From Anticarsia gemmatalis (Eukaryota; Arthropoda; Insecta; Lepidoptera; Erebidae), in the NCBI RefSeq assembly GCF_050436995.1, contig NC_134753.1:1178001-1242000 (forward strand): a stretch of DNA of 64,000 bases, in the 5' to 3' direction. A program made the translations under genes and the position numbers. The notes below the pieces were generated by a model. It was not told where the DNA came from, searched no databases, and saw only the letters and a list, made by a program, of their open reading frames with translations. Below are positions 30,601 to 39,857 of the stretch, one piece after another; the stretch's first letter is position 1; the number at the start of each line of letters is the position of its first letter.

Positions 30601-32962
30601 AGCCAAGTGAAGCCCAACTTTACATTTGAAGCCAGCTATAATTCGCATTTACTAGTCAACAAGCCGAACTCTCGCACATGTGGCGTCATTAGCAGTCACC
30701 CTCTGTTCCGGGCTCGCGATACCACTTAGTACTCTACAGCCATTTAACTTGCAACCGATGCAATTATCTGATTAACTTTTAATAATATACCACAAAAATT
30801 ACTCGTTTATCAACTTTAAAAATAAGTTATTGATGGTATTCTTGTTTGTCGTGTTTAAAAATAACTTCTTTTATCCATACTAATATTATAAATGCGAAAG
30901 TAACTCTGTCTGTCTGTTTGTCTGCTACTCAATCACGCCTAAACTACTGAACCAATTTGCATGAAATTTGGTAAGGAGATATTTTGATACCCGAGAAAGG
31001 ACATAGGCTATATATCATCACGCTACGACCAAAAGGAGCAGAGTAGCAGTAAAATATGTTACAAAAACGGGGAAAAAATTCACCCATTCGCTCTTATCGC
31101 AAGCGGAGTTGCGCGGGTCAGCTAGTGGTTTTAAAAACTGTCAGCTTAAATAACTGACATTAGATTGACTGCTAAGTAGATTAACATAATAATATTATGA
31201 ACCTTTAATCCATTTAATTGAATGTGGCGTTTTAGTAGACAAGCCACATTTTTTAAAACGACTAAACTGCGGGCTGCCTAAATACCTCTCGTAAAATTGA
31301 GTATGTAAGTCTTCATTTTTAAATAATAACACGTTGGTAAGAATATAAATAGGATTAATACGGGAAGGAAAAATTACAAATTGATATCTTCCTACGTCAG
31401 TATACTGATAATACGTACCTACGTCTAATTAGGCTTAAAGGTTCCTATTCGATCCATAGTTCCTCATGACAACAAGGAATACCGATTCCATTTATGCTAA
31501 AACTAGCTGACCCGCGCAACTTCGCTTGCGTCTAATAAGAGAGAATGGGTGAAATTTTTCCCCGTTTTTTTAACATTAATTACTGGTACTCTGCTCCTTT
31601 TGGTCGTAGCGTGATGATAATTATATAGCCTTTCCTTGTCCTTTCTCGCGTATCAAAATATCTCCATACCAAATTTCATGTAAATTGGTTCAGTAGTTTA
31701 GGCGTGATTGAGTAGAGACAGACAGACAGACAGAAAGACAGACAGACTGACAGACAGAGTTACTTTCGCATTTATAATATTAGTAAGTAAGTAAGTATGG
31801 ATATCGTTATACCACTTTGCCAGTGGTTTTTACCTTCCCATAGGCAATGACTGACCATTGTCGACTATCGATAACCGAGCAGCTATCGAGAAATTTCGTA
31901 TGATATACTATTTATATAAATTATTTATCGCTTTTAGCATATTCTGCAAACACTACTCTTTCTATAACTTGTTCTAGCGTCAAATTAAAATATGATGTAA
32001 CTACGCATGCCTGAGAGTTCTTTAAATCACAAATTTTAGGGTTTCAAAGCCTTCAACCCATACTTTGCCAGCCATGTCCCATAATTTCTTGTGGAAAACT
32101 CAATAGGTAACTTTCTTCCCTTGTTTCAGCCAAACTTCCCAATATGGCTGAACGCGGACATCTTGCCTGGCCCAGTGGACTCTCAAGTGAAGCCGGTAGA
32201 TCCTGCCAAGTTCCTAGAGCTGGGGTCCAAGCACCCTCGGGCTGTTCTGTCTGTCGGATGGACCACCAACTACGGAGGAAACCTCACGGAGGGAGAGTAC
32301 AGCGGGGAACAGATCGGGACAATGCTGAGGATGATCAATGAACATCACATCAATCAGACTGTCACTTTCCCTGTAAGTAGAAGAAATAAATATTCTTCTT
32401 AAGGTGTTCTTCCTTATGTCATAATTGACCAAGCTTTATTTTGCTATTTGTCTATTGTCTTAGTAGGTACCATTTATAATCGAAACTTGATGAGTTTGAT
32501 GCCTAGCTAAAATATAACATGCTTTATATGAACGTGAAATTGGTTATTTCACAGATCATCTATCGATTAGTGGATATGTGTGCTTTAAGCATATTAATGA
32601 GTAAAGATTTCCAATTTTTTAAAACCGGGTACCGTGAATGATACTGCTGAAAAATATGTGGATAAACTGAATGATCAACCCGGACACACTCAAAAAGATT
32701 CTTAATAGAATGCCCAAATATTTTTCTTTTCAAGGTCCGCGCCGGCTTAGCAGCAAACAGCCAGCCGGTAATCCTGGACCTTCTCCGGGAGACCTCTTCC
32801 CTGAACTCCTCAATGACCGTCTGGTCCAGCGAGGGTGACCACGTGGAGGTAGACCGTCTCCGGGCCCTCATCCTCACCGTTGGGCTGGAGAGGACCTACC
32901 TTGACGTCCCTCAGGAGCTGGCAGCCAAGCTCCACCTCCCCCCTGCCAAGGCCAAGAATTGA
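18602..32962 (+). CDS. FAM151B: FAM151/menorin family secreted protein (complete, 282 aa)
   Basis: Five exons (18602-18632, 23269-23370, 26337-26581, 32130-32372, 32735-32962) splice in frame into 282 residues, close to the single-domain FAM151B length. The N-terminus MLRLLVLAVAATVVSS is a signal peptide. Family motifs appear in order: TWAHAVN (28-34), MLEAD (49-53), VMAHPP (68-73), GVKLDFKSIE (101-110), WLNADILPGP (132-141), SVGWTTNYGG (167-176), and a C-terminal TVWSSEGD block. The family (DUF2181) is related to the TIM-barrel phosphodiesterases; the His of WAH and the acidic residues of LEAD sit where the GDPD active-site and metal residues would be (inference). The nematode relative MNR-1 is a skin-derived factor that patterns sensory dendrites, and FAM151B is needed for photoreceptor survival in mice. 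The role in insects is not evident from the sequence. Introns of 4.6, 3.0, 5.5 and 0.36 kb are rich in mobile elements. Confidence 0.95.
19006..19162. repeat. Large imperfect palindrome inside the 18784-20790 element
   Basis: agcgctaaaataag..gaaggtggtataatcgcgctacaagagctttttcg is mirrored by cgaaaaagctcttgcagcgcgattatatcacctt..cttattttagcgct. Arms of about 65 bp carry a few mismatches around a short centre that itself contains gtggcgctta/tagcgccac. It is either a separate fold-back element or a structural part of the host transposon. Confidence 0.9.
19841..20150 (+). repeat. (TTTTA)62 pentanucleotide microsatellite
   Basis: 62 uninterrupted copies of a 5-bp unit with no substitution. It translates as an open frame only because the unit lacks stops in those frames. 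The exact length in the genome may differ, since such arrays are hard to sequence and assemble. Confidence 0.98.
20791..23268. other. Remainder of FAM151 intron 1
   Basis: Mostly AT-rich and featureless. At 22513-22550 a 10-bp unit (gacgggacgc / gacgggatgc) is repeated three times. A 13-bp-arm hairpin is at 23152-23196 (ttctaccaaaatg / cattttggtagaa). Intron ends with gttcacag at 23268. Confidence 0.6.
23269..23370 (+). CDS. FAM151B: FAM151/menorin exon 2
   Basis: Encodes the end of the signal peptide (TVVSS), an acidic start EEEN, and the family-defining TVTWAHAVNNKTYLEAVLA. NLT and NKT are potential glycosylation sites. Acceptor ttcacag, donor gcta|gtaagt. Confidence 0.93.
24824..24880. 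repeat. Perfect 24-bp inverted repeat with 9-nt loop
   Basis: gctcattcaaataaagcagttcag and its exact complement are separated by atctagtgt. It lies in intron 2 of the FAM151 gene, so the transcript would form a perfect 24-bp stem. No wider terminal repeats were found. Confidence 0.92.
25905..26180 (+). repeat. Imperfect tandem duplication (~150 bp period)
   Basis: The block with gacataaaaac..attgacttgcataatgagtgc.gaaacagctttt recurs about 150 bases later as gacataaaaa..attgacttgcataaatagtgcggaaacagctttt. This is a local duplication in intron 2. Confidence 0.6.
26337..26581 (+). CDS. FAM151B: FAM151/menorin exon 3
   Basis: Encodes NICMLEADIVLGTISGKDEV, VMAHPPATSSDLSL and GVKLDFKSIEAFESSQD, the core of the domain. 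Acceptor tttctttccag, donor cag|gtaaga. A second donor-like site (taca|gtaagc) lies 11 bases upstream and would shift the frame if used. Confidence 0.95.
27540..27612 (+). repeat. Retroposon tail gaacctcctcctttttt..gaagtcggttaaa
   Basis: The sequence acgatttgagaacctcctcc followed by ttttttgaagtcggttaaa matches a widely dispersed lepidopteran retroposon 3' end, by recognition. The upstream limit is unclear. Confidence 0.5.
28370..28600 (+). repeat. tRNA-headed SINE, gggcaag family
   Basis: B-box-like ggttcgattcc near 28386, followed by gggcaag, then atggcaatagactcgccccc, aaacgtggatgcatttcaca and ctgcctacacctttggatat. The same body recurs at 51270-51420 and 61206-61376. Confidence 0.7.
28785..28832 (+). 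repeat. Repeat core acggccagtgtaacctgcgc
   Basis: The 20-base core acggccagtgtaacctgcgc with cgaaac occurs here and at 37468-37500, and an inverted relative at 38333-38366. It marks a dispersed family of unknown type. Confidence 0.7.
29190..29290 (-). repeat. tRNA-headed SINE head
   Basis: In reverse it reads as an A-box-like region (gtagcgcggttgttagtg), then a B-box-like gtttgactccc, then agatcgggcaaag. This is the head of the gggcaaag SINE family. Confidence 0.7.
29620..29745 (-). repeat. Retroposon 3' fragment (inverted copy)
   Basis: In reverse it reads cccattactgtccgacaacc..ctcctgctaaactagggg..ggccttgagtgcacc, matching the family at 17262-17425. Confidence 0.6.
30228..30400 (+). repeat. 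tRNA-headed SINE, gggcaaag family
   Basis: ggttcgatctccgggtcgggcaaagcg and ttctcaata.. are shared with copies at 40785 and 50975. The head includes tagtgtagactatgtg. Confidence 0.65.
30873..31126 (-). repeat. Short interspersed element, type B (type A left end, CAGA right end)
   Basis: In reverse the left half is that of type A (actagctgacccgcgcaact .. gtagcgtgatgata), while the right half is that of type C (tctccttaccaaatttcatg .. cagacagagttactttcgca and ttataatattagtatggat). It lies in FAM151 intron 3. Confidence 0.85.
31502..31802 (+). repeat. Short interspersed element, type B, opposite orientation
   Basis: Same hybrid structure as 30873-31126 but on the plus strand, with a longer CAGA array and a (taag)n variant at the 3' end. 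The two copies are inverted 375 bp apart in the same intron. Confidence 0.88.
32130..32372 (+). CDS. FAM151B: FAM151/menorin exon 4
   Basis: 81 codons, phase 0 at both ends; acceptor cttgtttcag, donor cct|gtaagt. Encodes PNFPIWLNADILPGP, LGSKHPRAVLSVGWTTNYGG and HHINQTVTFP. WLNADILPGP is among the strongest signatures of the family. Confidence 0.95.
32735..32962 (+). CDS. FAM151B: FAM151/menorin exon 5 (terminal)
   Basis: Acceptor tttttcttttcaag. Encodes VRAGLAANSQPVILDLLRE, MTVWSSEGDHVE and TVGLERTYLDVP, ending PPAKAKN and TGA. The exon is markedly GC-richer than its surroundings. Confidence 0.94.
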   Translation, partial: VRAGLAANSQPVILDLLRETSSLNSSMTVWSSEGDHVEVDRLRALILTVGLERTYLDVPQELAAKLHLPPAKAKN

Positions 32963-33031
32963 ATAAACTATGGTATTTATTAAGGAGTCGTTTTATTTAT
33001 TGATGTGAAAAGATGCAAGAAAGAAAATAAA
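32961..33031 (+). terminator. FAM151B: Polyadenylation signals of the FAM151 gene
   Basis: AATAAA at 32963-32968 follows the stop codon directly (ttgaataaac), and a second AATAAA is at 33026-33031. Either implies a very short 3' UTR. Confidence 0.65.
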
Positions 33032-33147
33032 AGTATTTTATGGAAAATTTAAGTTTCTTAGTTTTTATTTTGTCCTTTAAAATAGTCCATTAGTTTCCGT
33101 AATGATAGATGCAAGTGGGTATAAACTAATAAATTATATTGAGAACT

Positions 33148-33341
33148 AGCGGATCCGACAGACGTTGTCCTGTCTAATAAATTAAAAATTAATTCAAATA
33201 CATTGTCCAGCGGACAAAATTGTGAATCTAAACCATTCTCAGATTCCCTTACACAAAAAATTTCATCAAAATCGGTCCAGTCGTTTAAGAGAAGTTCAGT
33301 GACATACACACTTACAGAAGAATTATATATATAAAAAGATG
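33148..33341 (+). repeat. Retroposon end ctagcggatccgacagacgt
   Basis: ctagcggatccgacagacgt .. ttcatcaaaatcggtccagt .. acatacacacttacagaaga. It resembles inverted RTE-type LINE 3' ends common in Lepidoptera, including the aaaatcggtccagtcgttta motif. Confidence 0.65.
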
Positions 33342-33439
33342 GAGGAATAGGCTAACGGTCCAGAAATTGATTCAAAGCAAAGACATTTTGAAGGGTGTTA
33401 GCTTAGAAACATTTGTCGAGCACCTCCTGACGGTCCAAT

Positions 33440-33605
33440 CTAGTCGGCAGTATATGCGATTGCTGAATCAAAGATCTGGTGTTCAATTCCCAGGGCGCGA
33501 CGTGCTATCGAAATTTACCAATTTGTCATGGGATATTCTCAACGATAATGGTATAAACTGCCTGATATATGTCTTTTCTAGGAATGTCATACGCCTTAGC
33601 CTCCC
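33440..33605 (+). repeat. tRNA-headed SINE, degenerate
   Basis: gtcggcagtatatgcgattg, B-box-like ggtgttcaattccc, and the body gggatattctcaacgataat shared with 40785-40960. The open frame across it is not a gene. Confidence 0.55.
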
Positions 33606-36111
33606 ATTCACGTAGACTTTTGAGTAAAACAAACGAGATATTACAAAAAGCAGAATAAAATATATTTATCCAACCTTGTTCATGTCACTATACTTCCTAA
33701 ACACTGGCACTGGCTTCCAGAAACAACATCTAATGCACCAGATGTGAGAAGACGTCAACTACTCGTTATTTATGATGCTATAATTAACAGCGGACAAAGA
33801 GACTGGCTCTCGGTGTAAATATTATGCATCTATGAAATAATTGGAGATGAATTATTGCCTCTGTTGGTGGGCGAAAGAGCTACTGGCGTAATTGAAGCGA
33901 GAATTTTCAAGTCGTTGAGTCAACACATATGTAACTACGATACATTAACGAGAGTTTATAGGGAGGTAAAAGATTATAATACTATTTGAGTACTTTAGTT
34001 TAGTTAGTTGGTCTCAGTCGTTTGAGAAATACCCTCTTTTCCTTCCAAAACCTGAGTTGAAGCTTCTTCTTCGTCCTTTGAAGATCGCAAACACTATCAG
34101 ATCGTTCTAGCATATGGTCTATGCCGAGTGGACTGCATGAAAGGTACTGCCTAACGCCTTCCAGTATCCGACTTTCACTATACGTAAATGTATTTTCTTT
34201 CACATACCATATGTGTCACCAGACAAATTGAAAATGATATTGCTGTTCAGAAGCAAACAGAAGTTAGACCCAATACATACAGCAATAGCCCTCATCACCT
34301 ATATAAGCCCATTGCATACTCATGTCCGGGGATTCACCCGTGTTGGCAATAATCTGTAATTGAGTAAGTACCTCTTACTAAGACGCAACATAAGCGCAAT
34401 CCGTCTGTCAGTAATGAACTATAGGATATATCACTCCATCTAAACAAACATTAATGCGAGGCTTACATCCGGTGAGTGTGTAGTTTCCTGTTCGTCGGAC
34501 TATGACGTTCTATCTGTGCAACCATCTCAGCTGGTGGTCATATTAAACTCTTTGTGTCTTACTGAAAAAAGCTTAGCAAGTTTTCCTTGTTTATTTTGTA
34601 TATGGTTAACTTGCTGTCAAAGTTGTTCAAGATACTTGAAGAAGTTTGACATAAAGAGCCGCCTAGTTTTTAAGTTTAAACTGCCTTTTGAAGAGAATAC
34701 AATTACGTTTACTTTACAAAGACATTTTAAGAGGTCACTAAGGAACAAACACCAAATAAGTCCTGACGAAAATCCCTCCAGTTTTCAAACATAAGGCTTT
34801 ATATGCTACATCAGTTACTGCCACGTAAATTCTCGAAATTTAATTAAGTATTTACCGTTTCGGTCCAACCCTTCCTCAATGAATACGGTAAATTCCAAAT
34901 CTTCATTCCAGATTAACACAAAGGTTGCAACCTGTCATTTCTTTCGCCGCCTACTCAAGTCGTGAGCCGCATTCACTTTAAGGTCAATACTGTACCGCGA
35001 CAACTGCCTAGTAATTAATACTAACTTTACGACCAGTTTATTATAATTCACATTGTCCCAGAGCGCCTTTCTGTCTCCCGAAGACCAAGGAAACAACAAC
35101 CAAAAACACTGAAATTTAAACTTTAGTGGAAACAAATTAAGAGTGATTATAACAGCAAATTGAAATCTCCTAGCAGCCCTACAGCAAACAAGGATTTAAT
35201 AAATCTGTCAAAGGAATTTCGACTTTATTTGAAGGAGATAAAGTTGGAAGTTTCTTTAGGGTGTGTTTGCATGAAAGGGTGTCGACCTTTGCCATGTGTT
35301 ATCCACGTGACGCGGTTCCTATATTGTCATTCACGGCCTGTTGTTTTACCAGACATGAATCTATTTAAATTGGTACCTGCAGGCTATTTGCATTTCAAGA
35401 ATGGGCGTGTGACATGGAAATGAAGAATCATTCAGATAACAATGTGTGTGCGGTTGGCGAGAGCTTGCATGTATTGCAAGAAAGCAAACTTAGAACCGGG
35501 TTAGTTATGAGTAATGCTGTTGATGATTTCAAATTTTCAGCAACTATAATGAACGTTGCTTTGAAGTGATTTGGATTCTGGAGCCTCGAATTTTGGGAAA
35601 TTGAGGTTTTTCTTGCTCTTATGACAAAAAGCTTGTGAACACCATATTCAATAGAATCCGGTAAAGACGATTTGACTATATTACGTTTATTATATAAATT
35701 ATATTATTATTATAACGCAAAATCACAGAAAAATCGTATTATCAATATTGGTGAGAAAAGTAGGTGAGAAATGTAAATGAAATAAAACTGTTTTCCGCGA
35801 TATTCAGAATAATTTCTGTCGTGTAAAATGTATGTGCATATAAAATCCCATGTATATCTCATGAGCAGTCCTATTATGTATTTAGGCGAACGTCCAGAAG
35901 ACGCATGAAAGTAGAATGATTTCTGAGGAATTACGTCGTTTGAAGTTGTGAGGAGACTGTAAAATATGGTTTTAAGAAACAGTTAAGCCACTAGCACTTT
36001 AAAGGATTAGAACATTCTACATTTTACCTATATAAAGGTACAGGCTTGATTCTTGATGATTGGGTAAATACTTGTAGAATTTTGATAAAATAAATTTTAT
36101 GTAGCATTTTT

Positions 36112-36225
36112 TTTATAACCCGTTACTATCCCACTGCAGGGTAAGGGTCTCCTCCCAAACGAGAGAGGGGTGAGGCCTTGAGTCCACCACGCTGGTCAAG
36201 TGCGGGTTGGGGAGTAGTTAATATT
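36112..36225 (+). repeat. Retroposon 3' fragment (gccttgagtccaccacgc family)
   Basis: ccactgcagggtaagggtct, gaggccttgagtccaccacgc and aagtgcgggttgggg match 17262-17425. Confidence 0.65.
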
Positions 36226-37467
36226 AAATTAATCCAAAATATTGCTCATACAGACATTCTAAGGGGATGAATTCCTTATCTAATATCAAACTGAAATCTT
36301 TGGGTCCTTTCCTGACAAAACCAATTTACTGCAATGTAGCATCAACCACAAATAATATTTAAGACCGGTTATTTGTTTCACGGTTTCAAAGATCTCGGTC
36401 TCGTCTTCTTTATGAAAAGCAAATGCAGCATGAACTCTATCAAATTCTGAAATAATCAAGAGTTTAATTACTTAGATACTGAATCATACATGTTGTAAGT
36501 TGTCAGTTAATAGACTGTAGTGCAATGACCTCGAATAGTGACAGTGATTTTAGATTGGCAAACTAAAGCTTAACTAAACTTAGGTGTGTTAGAATTAGTC
36601 ATAGTTGTTACCTAAATATTTAGTAGTAAATTAAGACCTCAAGGGCCCGTTTCTCGACTTATAGATAATTGTTGGATATTATATCTGATAGATAAGTGAC
36701 AGCAAAGATATGAGAACTATTTTCAGTTTCAGTTCGATCCAATTGATAAGCTAACCGACACTTAACACACGTCTGTACAAAAGACTAAAATATTTCTGAT
36801 CAACTTTTCATGCACTTTTCACCAGAAGGTAAGATAAATGAGAAGGTTTTCATAATAAGGTCCTACTATAAGAGTCTTACACTATAATAATGAAACGTAG
36901 ATGCATTTCATACACTTAAGCGACGCTATGGCTGAAATATGACTCGAAGATGAAAACAAAAATTGTTACGCTGCGGCCGAATTTTGACTTTGGGGAGAAC
37001 AATAAATCTTCAGGTCAGCTACTTATGAAGTAAATCCTTCTAATCCATTGAGAATTACAATGATGTTAAAAATACATTTTTAATGGCTACGTGACTAAGC
37101 GGCCATAGACACGATAGTTATTTTTTTATAACCGTGTGGGAACTAACCGGGTCGTGAGATCGGGAGTGACATATGGATAAACAGTGTGAGGTGCCAAGCG
37201 ACTGATTTAGATATTGTTTATTTATTTTATTTGGACGGTGTGTCATTTGGACTAGACAAGGAGGCAACAGTAGTATTTTGGTAGCCTAGTTTAAATTAAA
37301 AGTTCCTGCCGGTCAAACACGTTGGAAAATTATGATGCTGGGATCCGTAGTATTTTAAAATTGGTTTGTTATAGTATTATAGATGTTTGTATGTCGCTCT
37401 TTTAATGTTGACAAAGTAATTCCTAAATTAAATGAAATATGTCGCGATATAATCAGTGTGTTACTAC

Positions 37468-37500
37468 GGCCAGTGTAACCTGCGCCGAAACGTCCAGTAA
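37468..37500 (+). repeat. Repeat core acggccagtgtaacctgcgc
   Basis: Second copy of the core at 28785-28832, here followed by cgaaacgtcc. Confidence 0.65.
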
Positions 37501-38174
37501 TCCAAATAGAGCTTGCAAATATCAACATTTCGAAGATTGTTTTTTTTTGCGATAATTGGAATAGCTTTTGCATACTTGAAAACCCAAATGCAAAGTAAAA
37601 TGCATATAGATAATAATCAAATATGGGATCAATAGCGATTCAACAGTATATTGCACGAGAATCGACACAATGATCACTTAATTTAGATATCGAACTTCTT
37701 TTATACAAAAAGGGACAAAAAACCCGATCCCTTTGAAACTTTATTTCTAAAAATAAAAATACATTCTTCTAAGTATTGCATATTTCTTCAGAAAGCACAA
37801 CAAAAGGTTCCTTTGTGCTAATAATATTAATTCTGTGTATTTCTATAATACTGATACATTGTCGTGTTCTTTGAACATTTACTTTGTAGTTTACGATCAG
37901 ATATATAGGTTATTTAGGTCTTAATAATTATTTGTTTTAGAATTAAACTAGGTCTTGAGATTTTGGTGCCTAGATTTTACCACAAAATTAGTTTAATCTA
38001 GACTAGCTTACTAGAATATTCCGTGTAGTTGAAATTTAATCATCTATTCAAATCTATCCCTCATTTCAATTTTATCAAAATTAGTTCAGCCGTTCTAACA
38101 TGAAAGTAAGAAAAAAAAACAGATAAGAAACTTTTATTCTTTCGCCTTACACATTTATTACATACATACATTGT

Positions 38175-38285
38175 CATAATATCACGTCTTTTACCCATAG
38201 AGGTGAGCAGAGACAAAAGAACGCCACTTCTCAACAAACTTCCCTTCCTTCTTTCACATCCATACATCTTGTCATACAGGACCGC
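38175..38285 (-). repeat. Dispersed repeat also at 53280-53405
   Basis: gccacttctcaacaaacttc and catccatacatcttgtcata occur here and in related form at 53310-53400. Confidence 0.55.
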
Positions 38286-38332
38286 CGATTGATTATCTAA
38301 CTCTTAAAAGACAATTAACGCAAACACGCATT

Positions 38333-38366
38333 ACTTGACATTTCGGCGCAAGTTACACTGTCTGGC
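38333..38366 (-). repeat. Inverted copy of the ggccagtgtaac repeat core
   Basis: tgacatttcggcgcaagtta and cactgtctgg are the reverse complement, diverged, of the core at 28785 and 37468. Confidence 0.5.
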
Positions 38367-39166
38367 AACTTCATAAGTAAGCACTGGAGGTCGTAATCTA
38401 TCTATTGAAGATAAACATACAACGCGAAAGTTTAAAGTTGACCAAAGTTTACTGCTACAAGCCCTTTCTAATGACTTGACCTATGGGTACGACATGTAAC
38501 GTGACATGACATTTACTACACATGCGTGGTTGCAGGCAGAGTTCGAAATTAGACATTACTGTGACCTTACTACGTTTTATATACGTACATATATGCTAAT
38601 AGCCGTGTCTGTCTGGTTTTATTAAGATTTTTGGTGAAATATCCTTCTCCAGCATTAGTAACAATCATGCTGCTATCATGTTATCGAGTAAGTTTTTACA
38701 TATTTGTTTGCATCTAAACACTTGAGGTTTCGACAGCATACATGCTGTCAAAACTTAAATAACTTATTATAAAAAATGAACAAATAAACATATACAAATT
38801 GAAACCGCCACGCGTTTTTTGTTAGAGCCGAAACTTGCGCAATGCATTGCAATTGATGCTAAACTATATTTCCCATTGTCATATTCCGATAAACACTAGG
38901 GTAATTCCCAAGTAAATCAATTAATTACTTTATCTTAGGTATAATATAATCACCTTATCATCTCAACACTACACTTTACCGGTGACTAATACAAACGTAT
39001 TAACATGACATTTGACATTTCATACAATAACACGACCTTTGACTATACGACTATAGTTAGTATTGGTCACTCACTTTTGTAAGTTTTGTAATCGCTGAAA
39101 TCAATACTAAAACCACTATAATTTTATTAACTATACGTTTTTTATAGAAATAAACATAAATTTGAG

Positions 39167-39418
39167 GCGCTCATAGCCAGTTGCGCTCACCGGACAGTAA
39201 ACGATCAGTGGGTTAAGCAACGCTTGGCGCGGTCATTCCATAGATGGGTGACCGCATAGTGGTATTTGATCTCCGTGCTTCGGAGAGCAGGTAAAAAGTA
39301 TGTTTCAGTTGTATCAATTAAGATAACAGTTGTAAAGTCATGTCAAAGGCCTTTTGAGCGGCTTGAAAAACTTTGACACCAGGTTAACCACTAACCATAC
39401 GATAAAAGAAATAAAAGT
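39167..39418 (+). repeat. 5S rRNA-headed SINE, copy 1
   Basis: Positions 39201-39255 read cgatcagtgggttaagcaac .. gcgcggtcattcc .. gatgggtgaccgc. This follows the internal promoter region of 5S rRNA (cgatcaccgaagttaagcaa .. gatgggtgaccgc). A tail follows with ctccgtgcttcgg, cttttgagcggctt and tttgacaccaggttaaccac, and an A-rich end. Copies 2 and 3 are at 47311-47548 and 56001-56230. It is not a functional 5S gene: the flanking arms of the rRNA are missing or altered. Confidence 0.8.
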
Positions 39419-39734
39419 AAGTACCTATACATAATATAGTATCAGTTTAGTAATGCCAACGTTTTAATTAAAATTCTTCACACACAATTAGTAGTGTAAC
39501 AAATGGGCGCCAAATAAGTTGAACGAAATGAACTGCTGTTAAAAATAACTTGTGAACTAAAAATAAAACGTTTGTTACAGCTGAGACTATTTTTATAATG
39601 TAATTTAACAATGGGTGATGGGATGACGTAATAATTACACATGTTATTTATTTAAATAATAGTTATTTTCACTGTACTACTTAAGCAGTGCTATTTTTAT
39701 AAATATATCTTAATGACGACACGATGAAATGATG

Positions 39735-39857
39735 TACCCCTGGTTTCTGAGGTACATTTAGCGGTAGTTTATCTATTCAATAGAGTTGAAGCTCATACAA
39801 AAATTAAAAGTTTGAATAGATAAACTACCGCTAAATGTGCCTCAGAAACCGGCAGTA
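39735..39857. mobile_element. Fold-back MITE with 39-bp inverted repeats
   Basis: The arm ggtttctgaggtacatttag .. ttcaa (39742-39780) is matched by its complement at 39812-39850 with a single mismatch and a 31-nt spacer. TA flanks both ends. A diverged full copy is at 54276-54398, with half copies at 4175-4222 and 52185-52240. Confidence 0.9.

Larger units (their letters stand above)
26582..32129. other. FAM151 intron 3, rich in retroposon fragments
   Basis: 5.5 kb with no gene. It carries a reverse-oriented SINE head (about 27225-27310), a LINE-like tail (27540-27610), SINE copies at 28370-28600, 29190-29290 and 30228-30400, and an inverted pair of short elements (30873-31126 and 31502-31802). 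Confidence 0.7.
33606..39166. other. Intergenic region without a supported gene
   Basis: Between 33650 and 34480 there are decayed, slightly GC-richer stretches that may be transposon-derived, but no domain is readable. The rest is AT-rich with small repeat fragments at 36112-36225, 37468-37500, 38175-38285 and 38333-38366. Confidence 0.5.

Noticed and set aside
31700..31760. CRISPR-like regular repeat
   Set aside because: The CAGA runs are simple microsatellites inside short interspersed elements; there are no spaced repeats, and the genome is animal.
39201..39320. 5S rRNA gene
   Set aside because: Only the internal control region resembles 5S; the outer arms and the terminator do not, and three dispersed copies share a non-rRNA tail.
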